Positions 1 to 14,504 of a stretch of 64,000 nt of DNA are shown here, one piece after another (within the stretch, counting starts at the first letter, position 1; each line of letters starts with the position of its first letter). This stretch comes from Caprimulgus europaeus. Taxonomy: Eukaryota; Chordata; Aves; Caprimulgiformes; Caprimulgidae. The notes under the pieces are model-generated. The model was not told where the DNA came from and ran no database searches. It was given only the letters and a program-made list of their open reading frames with translations. Both the position numbers and the translations under genes were made by a program. The stretch is taken from contig OU015524.1 of the NCBI GenBank assembly GCA_907165065.1, positions 41,049,295 through 41,113,294 of the forward strand, read 5' to 3'.

Positions 1-23
1 AGACTTCCTCTGCTTCTTTAACT
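1..23 (-). CDS. FMN2: FMN2 exon I (start of the C-terminal exon), cut by the window edge
   Basis: Only 23 nt are visible: one base completing the Arg codon begun in exon H, then seven codons reading VKEAEEV and one more base. The acceptor CTCTTCAG lies at 24-31. The joined product ...LQERVKEAEEV matches the FMN2 C-terminus. In human FMN2 roughly 27 basic residues follow to the stop; these and the 3' UTR lie outside the window. Confidence 0.88.
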
Positions 24-2599
24 CTGAAGAGAGACATAAATCTTATATTATTCTAGACCAAAACTATTCCAAAGACAGTGAAGTATATAACTTAAAAATT
101 TAAGCCTAAGGACACACGTGGGTAACTTTATTCCCCATATTTTCATCAGAATGCTCCATGAAATAGCACTAGCACTCTGTGGCTGCTGTTGCCATACCAT
201 CTGACTCTGGCACTTACAAGAGCAGTTATAATCAATGGCATAATCAGTTCTAATTACAAAAGCAATCAGTACTTACTATAGTTGAAGAATCAAATGTATC
301 GTGATTTAAAATATACTGGATGACATTAAGATTACCTTTTGGAGCATTCATAACAAATGCTGCTAAGAAAGCTTCTTTTCTTTTTGAGACTATTTAAAAA
401 TCATTCTTCATTCATTCCCAACCTCCATACTTCAACTAGAGTGTAAGCAAAAGTTTTCACCAAGCTATCTTCCCTTTCACCCGATTTGTACTTAAAATGG
501 CAAAACAGCTTAACTGAAATTTGTACTCTTCACTCTTTCTAACTTAAAATAAAAATGGAAAACTGCAGAATTATTATTAAAGAACATGATGTTTACAACA
601 AAGGTGTTGCACGTCACTACGCATATCACTTTGTAGATCAACCTTACAAACATACGTGGTTATTGAAATTATGATAATACAGATTTTAGTTACGAATTCT
701 CTGAACTTCAAAGACTTATATAAACCCTTTCTATATGATTGCAAGAAATAGTGTGAGATGTGTAATTTTATTTTTTTATGAGACATGAGAATATTATTTA
801 TAAATAAAAAAGTAGAAAATAAAAACATAAGTCCTATATTGGCTTGCTCTTGCCAAAAATATAGACTTTAGGTGGCGCTTACTCTGCCTTTTCATCATTA
901 TCCAACAATGAAAAAAAGAAACAACAGTAAAATGATATTGAAGAAATTATATATCCTTGGCTGGGGTCCTCGTGGTTCATCTCCAGACCACTTGCATGTC
1001 TGCTATTTCACTGAGGCTACACAGGGCAATGTGAGAATCAGATTTTGTGTTACTATTATTTTTAAATGGGTTTTTTTGTGTATGGTAAGGGCCAGATTTG
1101 GAAAATAAGACTCCATCTGGGTCTGCTAAGCACATTAAAAATGCCTTTGCATTCATCTCTCCTTTATCCAGCTTCACCAGACACACCTCGTTCTTTTCAT
1201 AAGTTTCAAATTTATACTTTCAAAAATTAATTTAAATGTCAGTTCTTTTCTAGCACTTCCAACAAGCTGTTCTCTTCATTTGACGGCCTTACACTTTATT
1301 AATATAGGAAGGCCTTTATGTGCACAGGTGGGGAAAAAAAGCTTTGAAACCTATTATTTTCAACCTGCATTGCTTTCTATCTGACTGCAAATCAGATAGA
1401 TTGCTGCAGTGCAATATAGAACAAAAATTTCAAACAGCCAAGTAATTCACCTTTAAAAAGTATTTAAATAGATTCAGTAAAAGTGGCAGCCAAAATATGG
1501 TGATAGGTTTGAATAGAAGCTTATGGGAATGATACAGAATGCAGTAAAATTCAAAGACCTTTTATTTTTCCTAAAACGCCACCTTTTCTTCTGCTTCGTG
1601 TCTACTTACATCCAAAGGATGAAAAGTATCTGTGACATTGATCTTCCCATGATCTTTTCCAAACAGACACATTCCAACCTATCAAAAGCCACTCTTACAA
1701 AGTCAGATATAAAATTGCACATCTATCATATGATTTCCTCTTTTTCAAATACAACTGTAGCTGGCTCCCTTCACTGGTAGACATCATTTAAATAAGAAAA
1801 TTAAGTGTTACTTGGGAGTAAATTAGTATCAAATCCCAAAGACTGTAAAAGTACTGTTGAGGTTATCAAAATGACTGTTTCATAGAAGCAATGTAATATA
1901 TGCAGGTATTCAGACTACTCATCATGCAAATGACAGCATATGTATCATACAAAAAATATTTACCAAACCAGTTCACACAGATCCACATGTTATTCTCAGG
2001 AAATGTCAGGGAATCTTTAGCTCCAGTCTTTGTCCCATCTAAATATCCCCCTTCAAGGACAGATTGCCCACTGCTTGCCTAACATACCAGGTCATAAGAT
2101 AGCACAGCTCTCTGGGGGCCTCACACTAATTCAAAACAAAAATCCTCTTACAGAATGGAACCATTGATAATGTGGTGATAGGGGTTATTTTCTAAAAAGC
2201 AGGTCCCGTTAAGTGTCACTGTCAATGTCACATCTCTAAATGTTCTGCTTCTATTAGAGAAATAGCTATTTGGAGAAAGGCTGTCTCTGCTTGAAACATC
2301 AAAATGCTAATAACAGCACCAGTCCGTGAAGGAAGAAGTCAGAACTTCTGTGTCCCTTAGCCTGTGTCCCCAACTTCCAGACTGATAAATGACAACCTTA
2401 AGCTTGTGCTACCCATTTTTCTAGGATTATGTAAGAGGTTCTGGTGTCACTAGTATGGTTTTGGTCCTCAAGTTTTTGAGAGCTTTTTTGAAATTCCTTG
2501 GAGTTTGAGCCTATTTATTCATACCGTCGGGAATGCAGAAGATGAGAAGCATTACTCTCTAATGCTTAAGACAAAGCTGAGAGCTAGCAGCTGCTCAGT

Positions 2600-2680
2600 T
2601 CCAGTTCCAACCATATCATTGACTCACTGTGTGGGTTTGGGACAGCTCGCTGCCTCTTGGCCTCCATCCTGCTCTCTGCG
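2600..2680 (+). repeat. possible MIR-like relic
   Basis: TCACTGTGTGGGTTTGGGAC followed by AGCTCGCTGCCTCTTGGCCT resembles the MIR run TGTGTGACCTTGGGCAAGTC ACTTAACCTCTCTG, with weaker agreement than the 18-kb relic. It is tentative. Confidence 0.35.
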
Positions 2681-4684
2681 CAGGAAGATTCTAATGGTTG
2701 AACAGAGCCTCACTGAAGCCAATACAACCTCTATGTATGCTTCTTCAGCAAGAAATGTCCTTAGAAATGTAAAGATAGCACACCAAAGACATAGTTTATG
2801 ACCATGCTAAAACTGGAAGCACAGAGAACTGTATAAATCTACAGCTGTATCTATAAAAGTCAGTAGACTGGTGAAATATAGAGACAAAAGAAGTAATTAG
2901 CCTTTCACAGTGCTAAACCATAAACCAGTGAAAGTGGTATCAATTTCTAGAGTGTGCAAATCTATTTTCTGAATACTGATCATTGAACTAAATTACGATT
3001 GTATTAAATGAAAAATTAAAATAATCTAAACAACTTTCTGGAAGAGCAGAAGGATGTATTTTGATACGAACATCGGTACTAATCAAACTGCAAGATCTAG
3101 AAAAGCAGATAAAAGGTTACCTTTGAAGTAAGGGTAATAGCTTTAATTCAGTTGGAAAATAACTTCTAGGTTTTCTCCACTAGCCCTGAATAATTCTTCA
3201 TCTTGCCATCCATGAAACTAATAAGATTTAGTCAAAACCACCTTGCTTCTGTCAACTCATGTTTGGTTCAAGTCATATTTCTCACCATGGCAAATTCCGG
3301 CGTACCTTTCTCTTGCTCAGGCTTTTCCTGCACTACTTCCCACTGACTTCAGCGGGACCCTGATCAGCGTGGAGGTGCAAGATAATAACCTAAGACCAAA
3401 AGGCACAAAAATTGTATGAACACTTGTGGTTATATCAGGAAGACTGGGTTGGTTATTCAACTATGGTGAGTTGTTAGAGCTTCATGAAGAAATTAATGGA
3501 TCTAGTTCAATACTGCGAGGAGGGAAGAGGGTATTTGGAAAGCTATGACAACACATAAGCTATGAATCTGTGAACCACTCAACAGTCACAAAGTCCCCTC
3601 AAAATGGGAAGCAATTGCAGACAATGACATACTTCCAGGTTCCAGGCCAAAGTGACACTGCAGCTCTGCCAATGCAGTACACAAAGAGCTCAAAGAGCAT
3701 GAAACAGTTAAAAAGACATTCCTAGGAAAAGAGTGGGGATTCAATTGTCAGGGCCTGTGTGGAAAGATAGGCTGCTGCTGGGGGAGGCTGTGGAAAAAGA
3801 GTCTGAGGGAGGTGGGTGTACCCCAGTCCCTGAGAATTATGATGCTTAGGCAAAGGCAGGCATGTGTAAAGATTGATTTATTGTTCTGAAGATCTGTTTT
3901 TACTTAAACTGTTTAGTTCTACACTACTAACACTTTCTGTTATAGAGGCTATTCAGTCCCTTCATAGATCCAAGTGCAACCAAATACTCAGAAGCAAGAC
4001 AGATGCTCGAGGCATGATCTGGGAGTGGGTGAGTAAGATAGAGGTGACAAGGGACATGATACGTTCTTGAAGAAGCCAGGTGGTACAGTTAACTTGGTAA
4101 GTGTGATGGGAATAATTTGCAAGCTTACAGTGCGCTAAGCTGCTTTGCTAGACTGATGCTCAAACTCTTTCACTTCATACTTTCCAACTGTGTCTCAAAC
4201 TCACTTTCTTCCAGTAAACTGACTTCAGTTCATTAGCAATCAACCCATTTTCCATCTCAAGTACATTCTGGCTTAAAAGTGAGTGTATCAGTTTGATAGG
4301 AAAGATAACATCAGCTACGTTACCTTTAGCATTTTTGCCTGTTACTTCTTTTCCCAAATAATTTATTGATTTTGTCTTAATAAGAACATAATCCTACAAA
4401 AACTATTCTTAGCCTAAACAGACAGAGAAATGCTTAACACTCACTGTAGTAATTTGAGGAGCAGAGATATTAACAGCAGTGGGCCCAATATCAGACCCAG
4501 GGTAGATTCTAGAATACTTAATAAGAGTGTTCACAACTCAAATTTGGACAAATATATCGCCTTAAGTATTAAGTTTAGCTAAAACATTGCTTGCATTGTT
4601 TCAAAAAGGATATGCTTCCAAACAGCCCTAACAATATGAAAACTTGTGGGGAACATACAACAGTGGGCAATTCACAGGTCAGTT

Positions 4685-4709
4685 AAAAAAAAATAAAAAT
4701 AAAAATAAA
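4685..4709. repeat. (AAAAT)n simple repeat
   Basis: A run of A followed by repeated ATAAA units, 25 bp. Ordinary intronic low-complexity sequence. Confidence 0.85.
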
Positions 4710-6627
4710 TCTACAAGTGAATGAACAGCCAGTCACTTACAGAGCCCAATAACTAAGGTCTTGAAATCTGCTACTTAATAAAATTCTGAGTCTAATAATT
4801 GTCATTTGTAACAAAGGAAGTAGTTTCCTATTTCCATCATAATGAAACTCTTCTCCAGCACTTTCACTGCCTTCTACCTCATATTTATTGTGAGACAAAC
4901 ATGTACAAACTATGATTAAGTTTAAAGACAGTCTGTAAGATGAATAAGCAAGTTACACTTTGGCACGTACACAGAGAAAAGAAACCAGACATCCTTACAA
5001 AACCATAAGACAGAGTATCTTTATCTACCTTCTAGACCAAAAGCCAGCCTGGTCATAACCTTATCAAGGCTTAAAGACTTTCTGTCATCATTCAATCCAT
5101 TGAAAGGGGGGAGCCACTTTCCTGCCGCTAAACATTAATAATTTTGTCTGAAGTATCTGTGGCAGACAGATTCATTTCCTACTGGCTCCATCTAGGCTTG
5201 GTAGCCTTACACTTTGCTAGCAAGCACTATGACATGACAAATGTAAGCACAGTGAGAAGGCTGGAAGGTTATATGCCTTAGATAGTAGAGCTGACCACAA
5301 AAACTTGCACAATAAACTCAGACAGATATTACTTTTACAGTTTGACAGCATAGTTCATGAAACCCAGAAGACATTTTTCTTGCAAATATTCTGTATTTTT
5401 TAACATAAAACAAAGCTGAGGCCCATACTTTTCATACTACTAAGTGCTTATTATCAGATAAATGACAGGAGCATTGCCAAAATATTTTATGTACGTTTAT
5501 CTGGGTTGAAGATAATTTGTTTTAATACTAATAGTACCTTTACGAATAAAAATGAATTAAAAAATGCACAGCAAAAAATATCAAGTGCTAGATGCCTTTA
5601 AGAGTTCAAGAGCAGAAAACTTCAAAACTCTTTGAAAACTCTTCCAGAGCAACAGGCTTTTATTTTATTCCTTGACCCAGTTACTAAAATATTGAAAGGA
5701 GTTTTTGCTAAGGAGATATTCTTTAGCGAAAAAACAGAAAGGAAAATTACAATTCCCGTCACAAAAGCAGACTAAAAAAATGTAGAGCTTTTACTTTCAC
5801 GCCAATTGAGTTGACGTGATGACATAGATATGATTCAGTAACTGACTGCAAAGACTTTATACAGATAAGAAGCACATTGTAATGTACCTAGTCACATCAA
5901 ACTGACTGATGAAACCTAACCTCTGCCTACCAACAAAGAGATTATATATTAGACTATCTCGACATCCTTGCCAGCTCCTTGCATGGTTACTTCAAGGACC
6001 ATGAGGCAGACAACGGCTGGCTGAAAGATGGAGTGATTAATCATACTTTGGCTCAGAGGACCAAGGACAAATAGATTAAAATGTTTTAATCTGGTCACTT
6101 AACACAGAGACTAACCTGCAGCAGGACCCTGAATAAGATCCCTCCTCTGTCAACAGTGTAGGGTAGACTTTGGGGAATACCTTTCAGATTTTCTTCAATG
6201 TGCATTACATAAAATGGACCTCAAACAGGGCTTTGAGGCCAACTGAAATTAAGGCCAAGTGAAATGAAAATGAGACCTTCTGATTTGCAGAGTCTTACTG
6301 TAATCCACAACACACTTCAAAATATTCAGAAATAATTTTAATTCAGAAGGATTCCATTTCACTTAGTTCTATCTGGCAGTGGTCTTCTTGGTGATCTAGG
6401 GATTCTGCTTTTATCTGTGCAGATACACACAGATGTGTATAAATGCAAAAAAGGATACTGTGTCAAAATATGTTTTAAAGATCATAACCTTAGTATTAAA
6501 TTTCTCCCTGAAAATGTAATTACATAAAAATTAAACTGTTAAGGATGTCTATGATTCTAATAAAATGCAAATGTGCATTACCAAATATACCCAGTTAAAT
6601 ATATTTCCTCACTTCTGCCATCAAATT

Positions 6628-6674
6628 ATTTTTTTTTATTCTTTTCTTTTTTCTTTTTCTTTTTTTTTTTTTTT
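6628..6674. repeat. T-rich tract
   Basis: About 47 nt almost entirely of T with scattered C, ending in 16 T. On the FMN2 sense strand it is an A/G-rich tract. Confidence 0.85.
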
Positions 6675-9600
6675 GTCAAAGTGGCCAGTATTTCAGGCTA
6701 TACCTGCCAACCTTCAGGCAAGATGGAAATCACTTTCCTACAGACTTTGTGTATCAACATTGAGGTTGCTCTAAGAAAAGATAGCCATCACCTTCCATTA
6801 TTTTTCTTGGAACTGAAGCCAGGTTGCTCTCAAAGGAGCTGGCTGCATTCTGGGCTATTTGGTTAGGAAATTCAACAGGAAATGATAAGGGAAGGGAACA
6901 AGACTGGAGGTGAGGTAAAACTGGTAACATAAACAGCAAGCAAAAGAAAGGAAACCTGTGAGTGAATGGAAATGTGAAACTATGTGTTTGCTGTGAAATA
7001 CTTGTAAGCAGCAGATGGGGTAAAGGTAGTAAAAAATGCAAAAGTACAAAAGAATGAATTGGTGAACAGACTACACAGAGACTATCTTAAAGAGAATATG
7101 GACAGATGAGATGCTACTTTGGATATACTGGGGCTACTAAATTGGATGATTGATAGCTACAAGATTGGCACTACAAGCAAAGATGAGTAAATAGAAGAGA
7201 TCAATGGAAAGAAAAGAAAAAAAAGTAGTAGCAGTCAGCTGGAAAGCCAGAGAATTAGAGATCTCCAGTGCAGGAGATGGTAAAATAAGAGGCCTCCAAC
7301 TTCACTGCATCAGGTTAAAATAATAATACTATCAAAAGTTGTTAATTCATAATTTTGTAATGACTCAAAATGACTTTATACATAGCAAGACTCTTCCTGA
7401 AAAAATTTTTTAAAAAATAAATCCCCGATGTTAGACTATTCCCTGTACTCATACCATAAAACGTGCACACAGTCATGCACTTACACTTAATGGATGTTGT
7501 CATTATTATGCCAGCTCCATGCACTGGTTTGGCAAACTCTCAATAACCAATGAATCTAACATCTTCAGTAGTTCAGTGTAGCAGTTCTTGTCAAAAATTC
7601 TGTTTAAAATTTTTAGGGGTGTAATTTTTTTCACCAATATGCAAATACCTATTTGGGATAATTTTTATCATAGGCAAATGTTATTCTTTTTTCAAGAAGT
7701 GGTGAACAGGAAAGGGTTAAAAAACCTGAAAAGATCACTATATCATAGGAACCATGCTATCGCATCTCACTATAGCCTAAACTGTCACACCCAATCTGAC
7801 ATTACAGCCATGAAAACAGGCTGCAAACTTTATGATGAATTGATGACTGGTACCTATCTCCTTTCATGCACAACACACTTCCTAGGTTGCAACATAATGT
7901 GACAGCATGACGCAACACCACTACCAGGTAAATAAAGAGGAAACTTCAGAAAAGCCCTTGAGCTGTTCATGTCGGGGCTTTCTGGAATCTCGCCTCATGC
8001 AAGTCACAAAAATTAGGAAAGATCACAGATTTGGAATTAGTTTTTTACCAGGTCCTTCACTTTGTTCAACTTTACTACTTGTATACACCAGTTGGCTTAC
8101 AGTTGCAAGGTGAAAATATTTCTTCCTGCCTTACAAAACACAGTATTACTTAAAAATGTTAAACCAAAGTATAAAGTAATTTCCACCAAAGATCCAGATT
8201 AAGAAATTTATCTCCAAATGCTTTTATTTCTCACAAACTTTTCCCTCAAAAGCAATGCTAAAAATGAAAGTTACTGCTCTGCCCCCCTAACCAAAAAATG
8301 ATGGTGTTTTCACTGAAAAAAAAGACTAATTGCCCAAAGTGGACAAGGAAGGAAAAAAGAAGTACTGAAATGTTGAGTAAACTCTCAGCTGGACAGCAAG
8401 TTTTCTCTTTGTGAGGTATTGCCTCAAAGGACTGTTCCTAGCTTCTGAATCTTTGGTATGCTCGGGCTTCATTTAAGTAGGTTTTCCAATGCCTGGAAGA
8501 GTATTTTCTGATCAGAAAGCTATTTTATTCAAGTTAAATTTTTGAAATACTCTCTAAAGCTGAAGATCCTTTTAATTATTCAATTCAAAGTCATGTAAGC
8601 TCCATTCTATTTTGAAATGTCATTATGAGCCGTACAACCAAGCCTACCAGCACGCAACTCAGTTGATTAGAGAGCAATAAAGATATTGAGATTAAAGTTC
8701 CCAAGTTAGAAAATATACTTACCCATAACTACTTACTAACATAACACTTGGAGCTTTTAGTTGGCATTACAACAGAATACCAAGCAAAATGTAACCCCAC
8801 TAAAGGTACTCCACATTTTCATAATTTCCCTCTCACGTTGCCACTTTGTATACATTTTTCTTCTCTTTCCTTCCATCTCCACATTTCTTTACAAGTCCAT
8901 ATTCCCATGTTCCCCTATTTCTCACTCTCAAGTCTGACTCACTGGTTCCTATTATAAGCGTTAACAAAATATCCCTTAAATTACTCTGAGAGGACATTGC
9001 TTGTGCTATGGGATTTAATGCCCTCCTCTGCAAGCTGAAGTGGCAGCTTACCAATATGCTCCTCACTGTGCAACGTACAGATATCCAATGCCAGACTTTA
9101 AATTGCTCAACAGCAAGTTTTAAATCATCCTGCCGAGGAGTCTGCAGGGAGACATACCAGTCTTTCTGCAGAAGGAGATCAATGAGCTGTGGAGACACGC
9201 TGGCCAGGAATCTCCCTTTCATCTAGATATACACAGTGTGACACACCAGGTGCCAGCTTAACTGCTATTCTTACGGGAATGGGCAACTTTTACATTTGAG
9301 AGATGAATGCACTTTTTTGAGTTTATAGATTTATTTTTAATGTGCCAAAGATTTATCATGGGAGTTAAAGGGTTGAATAAAGTCAGCCAAAAGAAATTCT
9401 CAAGCTTAGTGTGATGCAAGATATCAGGGACTTACAGAATTTTACCATCATGTTGATCCTGCTTATGAACTCTCCTCTGCTGGTGTCCCTGACATAGTCA
9501 GTCTCTGTTCAGTGATACGCCTTTTTATAAAGACAAGGGCAGGACTGAGGTTATGAGCAATATATACCTTATGTATACACTTATAAGGCACCTATATCTG

Positions 9601-12600
9601 TCCCTTTTTCACTCTCTCCCCTCCCCCATACTCTCCTGTCTAGAAATACAACTTACTTTCTCCTCTTTAGGTAAATCTTTGCAAGGTTGCACAGGCCCTC
9701 TGAAACAGCAAACGGACACGTGTCCGGGGCTGGAGTGGGCAAACAAGTGTCAGTACCTCACTTGTGCCCAGAGAAACTGGAAGGTGGAACTGTGGCCCTG
9801 CAAAAACATTTCTGCCTTATTATCAACATTTTTCTAGTAAGATCTAAACTGGCATCTAAGGCCTAATGATATTGACATTAACTTTTGACAGCAATGGAAC
9901 TTTTAAACACAAAAGTTCTTAAAGGACTGACTTCTTCATTGCTTTTTGTTACTGTAATGAGCCAGGGTGTATTTCATGGCTGTAAAGAAAAGATGAAGCT
10001 GTAGTCCTAAAGATCATTGCTGTCCACACCAAAATGAGATTTTCTGATAAATACTTGTACATTTAGCTACCAAGGATTTACAAATTCCATATTTGATTGC
10101 CATACCCAGCAGTTGCTTGGTTGTTTGGTTTTTTTTCTTTACATTTCTTTTTTTGTTTTTTTTTCAATTGATCATAACTTCTCAAGTCTTCTGTCTATAG
10201 GGTTATATCAGGTGTTGCCTCATGAACTCTTTTCATTCCTAGGCCAGGCTACCTTTTGCTGGTTCCTAGGAAAGTGGCAGGATCTGGGCGACACTTCTGT
10301 AGGCCTTTGCTGGATGTCAAGGAAAAATAAAATACTTTTTGCTCTCACAGAAGTGCTAGACTGGAATAGCGCACTTAACACTGAATATCTCTACTACAGA
10401 AATAGAAAGAAACTGGGGTGGGGGTGAAATAAGACAGAGGTTCATAAGAAAAGAAATAATATATTTATAAATCAGTTTGTACTTGCTCTTGCTAGAGGAT
10501 ATAAAAAGGCATTTGAAGATTAATGATGTGATCCCGTAAGAGTTTTCCTAAGAAGATGAGACTTTTCATAGCTGTCATTTCAGGTGTGCATTATCTGACA
10601 ATATGTATTCAGAGAGTATCATCTCAGGGTACACAACAACTGAAATACATGTATAGATAATAAATGCTGAACAAGAAGCTTGCAAGGTTCAAAATCATAT
10701 TCTTTTTTTTTTTCAAACAATGTTGAAAAAATATTAGGGAATATATGTCAGCTCTTCTTGGCTTTCTTGCTTATCACATGCAAAGTGCAAGCTATATTGA
10801 TAGATACCTTTCAAGAGTTTTCAAACTATGAATGCAATGTCACTACCAGTGACACATTAAATATACAATGAAATGACTGATAAGAACATTTAAAAACTCA
10901 AAATATGTTTTGTTTTTAAAGTTGCTTATTCAGAAAGAAGTTATATTACCTTGAAAATTTTAACTTAAAAGATACATCTTTAGGATAGACATAGCACCAG
11001 AACTTTCAGCCTCCACAAAATATTTTTGAGAACGTTATAAATAATGCAGATAATTTCTGTTGGAATGCTTCAGTTAGCCTTGACTGCAGTATGACCACAA
11101 AAAAATAGTACTGCTCAGAAAACCTTTTGGCAGACCTATGCTTTGACTGTAATTTTCGGGTATATTTTTCTTTTTATTGCTACTGTATTTAACAGTTTAT
11201 CATGCATAATTTTCTTCACAGCTGGTATTTTCCAGTTCTGCTTTATTTCAGGTGTGAGAACTGGGTGAAACCAGTAGAAAACTTCAGAAAAATTAATTTG
11301 TTTTTAACCTTGCACCATTTTTCTTTCTTTTTTTTTTTTTTCCTCCCCTCATCTTCTTGTAAGAAAATACAAAGTCTGACACCTCAGTGTTTATCTTTTG
11401 TGTATAAATGCTTGGCAAACCCATATACAAGTTCAGATGCCAAGTAAAAAGTGTTTAAAATGAGAACTGGCTGACGGCTTTCATTAAAACATACACTTTT
11501 AATCTACCCGTAACAAAATATAGTACCACCTTAGGAAGTACCACCTATGAAAAGCCTTTGAGTAAATTACTGTAAAACAGTGTGACTCATATTTGCAGAG
11601 ACTAAATAGGGAACAGCCTCTATTAACAGTCCATATGGGATATAATATATTCTAGAAAAATTGCCCACAGCATAAAAGTTTATTAAACTAAACACTAAAG
11701 TGGATGGAGAAAAAAAAACAAACAGCAAAACAACAAAAAAACCTAAATCAAAACACAAAAACGACTAGGGACTGAGAAAGAAAGATGATCAAACTGAAAA
11801 AGAAAAGGGAATAAAGTTATGCATTTTATATATAATTATAATAATTAAAGTATGCTTCATGAGGCAGTAACCTGGTGAATAACCACAAAAGGTGGCATAC
11901 TGTAATACTTCGAAAAGAGAAGTCTAACTATACCTCTCACTTGCTTTTGCCACCAATGAAAAAGTACAGAAAATTACTTTGATCATTAGTGTTCTAGTCT
12001 GCACTTCAGCTTTAGCAGCAGAAAAACTTTCAAGAACATCAACTATAGAGGAAAATCTAGTTCCTTGAAATAATAATTTTTATTTCAGCGGCAATAGGCA
12101 GATTTCAGACTTCTGCCACCCACGGATCTGTCAGTCTAGGCTGAGATTTTGAAAAACATCATGTACATTCTTACACCTTTGGGCAACACTTATTTTTCCA
12201 CCAAGATTTTTTTCTTTTGACTTCTCAGCACCAAGGCACCTTCACATCACAGCATCTTCTCTTTCACCAAGGAAAGTGGAAATGTAAAATCAAGAAAAAA
12301 AAGCCTAAAGGACAACTTCAGATATCAGTTTGAACTACAATCAGAGGCAAAGTATTTTCTGTGTAAGAGCTTTGATAAGAGTTATTTTACCAAAGAGTCG
12401 TCTTAATTTTTGGAAAAATAATTTGTTTTACTTGGAAAATTGTTGTCCTTACTGCCAATGTGGCCAAAATATTTTAATTCCTAAAAAGTAATGAAGGGAA
12501 CTTGACTTTGCCAGACCTGAAACAGCACCAGGCCAAACGTTCCTGAGAGGTGAACGCAAACCAAGACATCAAAGGTTTCCAAAGTCTGAACCCTGCCTCA

Positions 12601-14504
12601 GCTGAAAACAAAATCTATAAAGAGGAAGATTTAAACCTGATGAGACAAGTCAAAATTAAAATTCAAAATAAAAATCTACCTGTGATTTTCAGAATGGATC
12701 ATTAATCTCAGTGATTTCCTGTACTGCAATTACACAATCCTCTCTGTTCCCCTGGGAAAATCTCCATCCCATCAGCTTCCAGCCTGGGTTTGGGTCTTTT
12801 TGCTGTTCTTCCTAGGGATCTCCCAGCTTCCTTTCCCATTGCAGGTCCTTTCTCACTGTCCTTTCCCTTACCTGTCACATCCTGCATTTAGAGTAATTTT
12901 GTAGGTTATACATGTTTGGTTCCTTTCAGGCTAAAACCATCCTTGCCCTAGAAGGGACCAGCTGGCAGCCACTTTTTTCTCTGCTACTTCAACACATTCT
13001 CTTAGCATACTTAAACATTAAACTGAAAGAGATTTAAATTATTGTTTCACAATCCCATTCTTTTCTTAAGCTTTAGCTGTATAAGAAAAATAGGAGGAAG
13101 AGGTTTTGTGCTTATTTAGTTAATGTTAAATAAAAATATTTTGCCTCTCCCCACTTTGGAGAGATTTTGTTTGTTTTTAGAAAAACAGACCAGTATTTTG
13201 GAAAGGAAAGGATATTTTTCTTAAATCCTATTCTATAAAAAATACAAGATTAAATTAACCTGTATTAAGTTGGCAGCTAAATCCCTGCATAGGAAACCAA
13301 AGATAGTATTTAACTGTCAACTCAATTCCAAAGAGATATATTTAATTACACAAAATCCAGTCAGACAGTCAGTAAAATGAAATAGATCCCCAGGGAGCTA
13401 CTATACTGTGCTAACATTTGCATCACACTCTTGCAACAGGAGCACAATCCAGTTTTCTTAACTGTGAAGCTGCTCCAAAAAGTATCCACTTACAGTGAAC
13501 ATATACGGTACACATGACATTGATCATACAGGTGTCTAAGAACAGTAATCTGATGTCTGTGACAATTACACAGGGTGAGTACTCTCAAAAGAGGCCTGTT
13601 CTTGTCAAGTTACCAAAACATGGACTGGTGTCAATCATTAATGAACATAAAGCTTCAATCCTGTTAATGTTAAGGCTCAGAAGTAACTTCATTATCTGTA
13701 TAATGAGGTCACCCAAGTTGCTAACAGATGTAGGACTATATAACAGTGTTTACAGTTTTCATGTTTGTATTTGTTTAATTTGTCATTATACAGCATTTAT
13801 TACTTTTCAAACAACTGATTAATTCTTAGCATTATTTTCATAAACAAAAGGTGACAACAATGCAATATCAGTATGCAGATGAAAGCAAACTTCATAGCTG
13901 TCCTAATACATGGACCAGACATTATGGGTAATTTTTCAAAACTATCTTATTTCTTTATGCCATATATACCATATGTGCTCATATCCATGGGCTTGTGATA
14001 TATGTGCAATATGGTTCAGTCTGAGTCTTTTCTTAATGCAGGGTCAATTGACTTTTTCCTTTTGTCTTCTTGCTTCCTTTCCTTTTTCCCAACTTCACTA
14101 GACAAATATTTACAGTATTATCATGTATGATACTGTAACTCATTTTCACTAAATATGCTAACTGGAAATCTTTAATCAACTTTCAGACCTGAAAAAAAGC
14201 TTCCCATTGCTTAGATTCATGGTGGCATAGTATTTACATGCTTCACCAAAAATGTTGTTTAGGTAATAGACCTGAAAACATTTATCACAAATTAATATTA
14301 ATTTCTCATTCAAAAATTATGATTAGGGGTAAAAAAAACCAAAACCAACCTGTTTAAAAGACTCCAAAATACAACAAACCTGAGAAAACTCGAAGAGGCA
14401 TTTAATAGGTTGTATGCTAACTAAAGTGAGGCTGACTGGTTTTTATGCAGTTGCTCCCAATAACATTCTCTAAGAAAAGCCTTTGAACAAACAAACAAAT
14501 GTAC

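Larger units (their letters stand above)
24..14504 (-). other. FMN2: FMN2 intron between exons H and I (14.5 kb)
   Basis: No second gene is recognisable. I see scattered short ORFs without known domains, a MIR-like relic near 2600-2680, a possible old repeat near 3300-3370, an (AAAAT)n run at 4685-4709, a T-rich tract at 6628-6674 and a 129-codon minus-strand ORF at 8833-9222 that I cannot assign. The rest is ordinary AT-rich intron sequence. Confidence 0.9.

Noticed and set aside
6565..6866. Two overlapping Phe-rich ORFs near 6.6 kb
   Set aside because: Created by translation of a poly-T tract.
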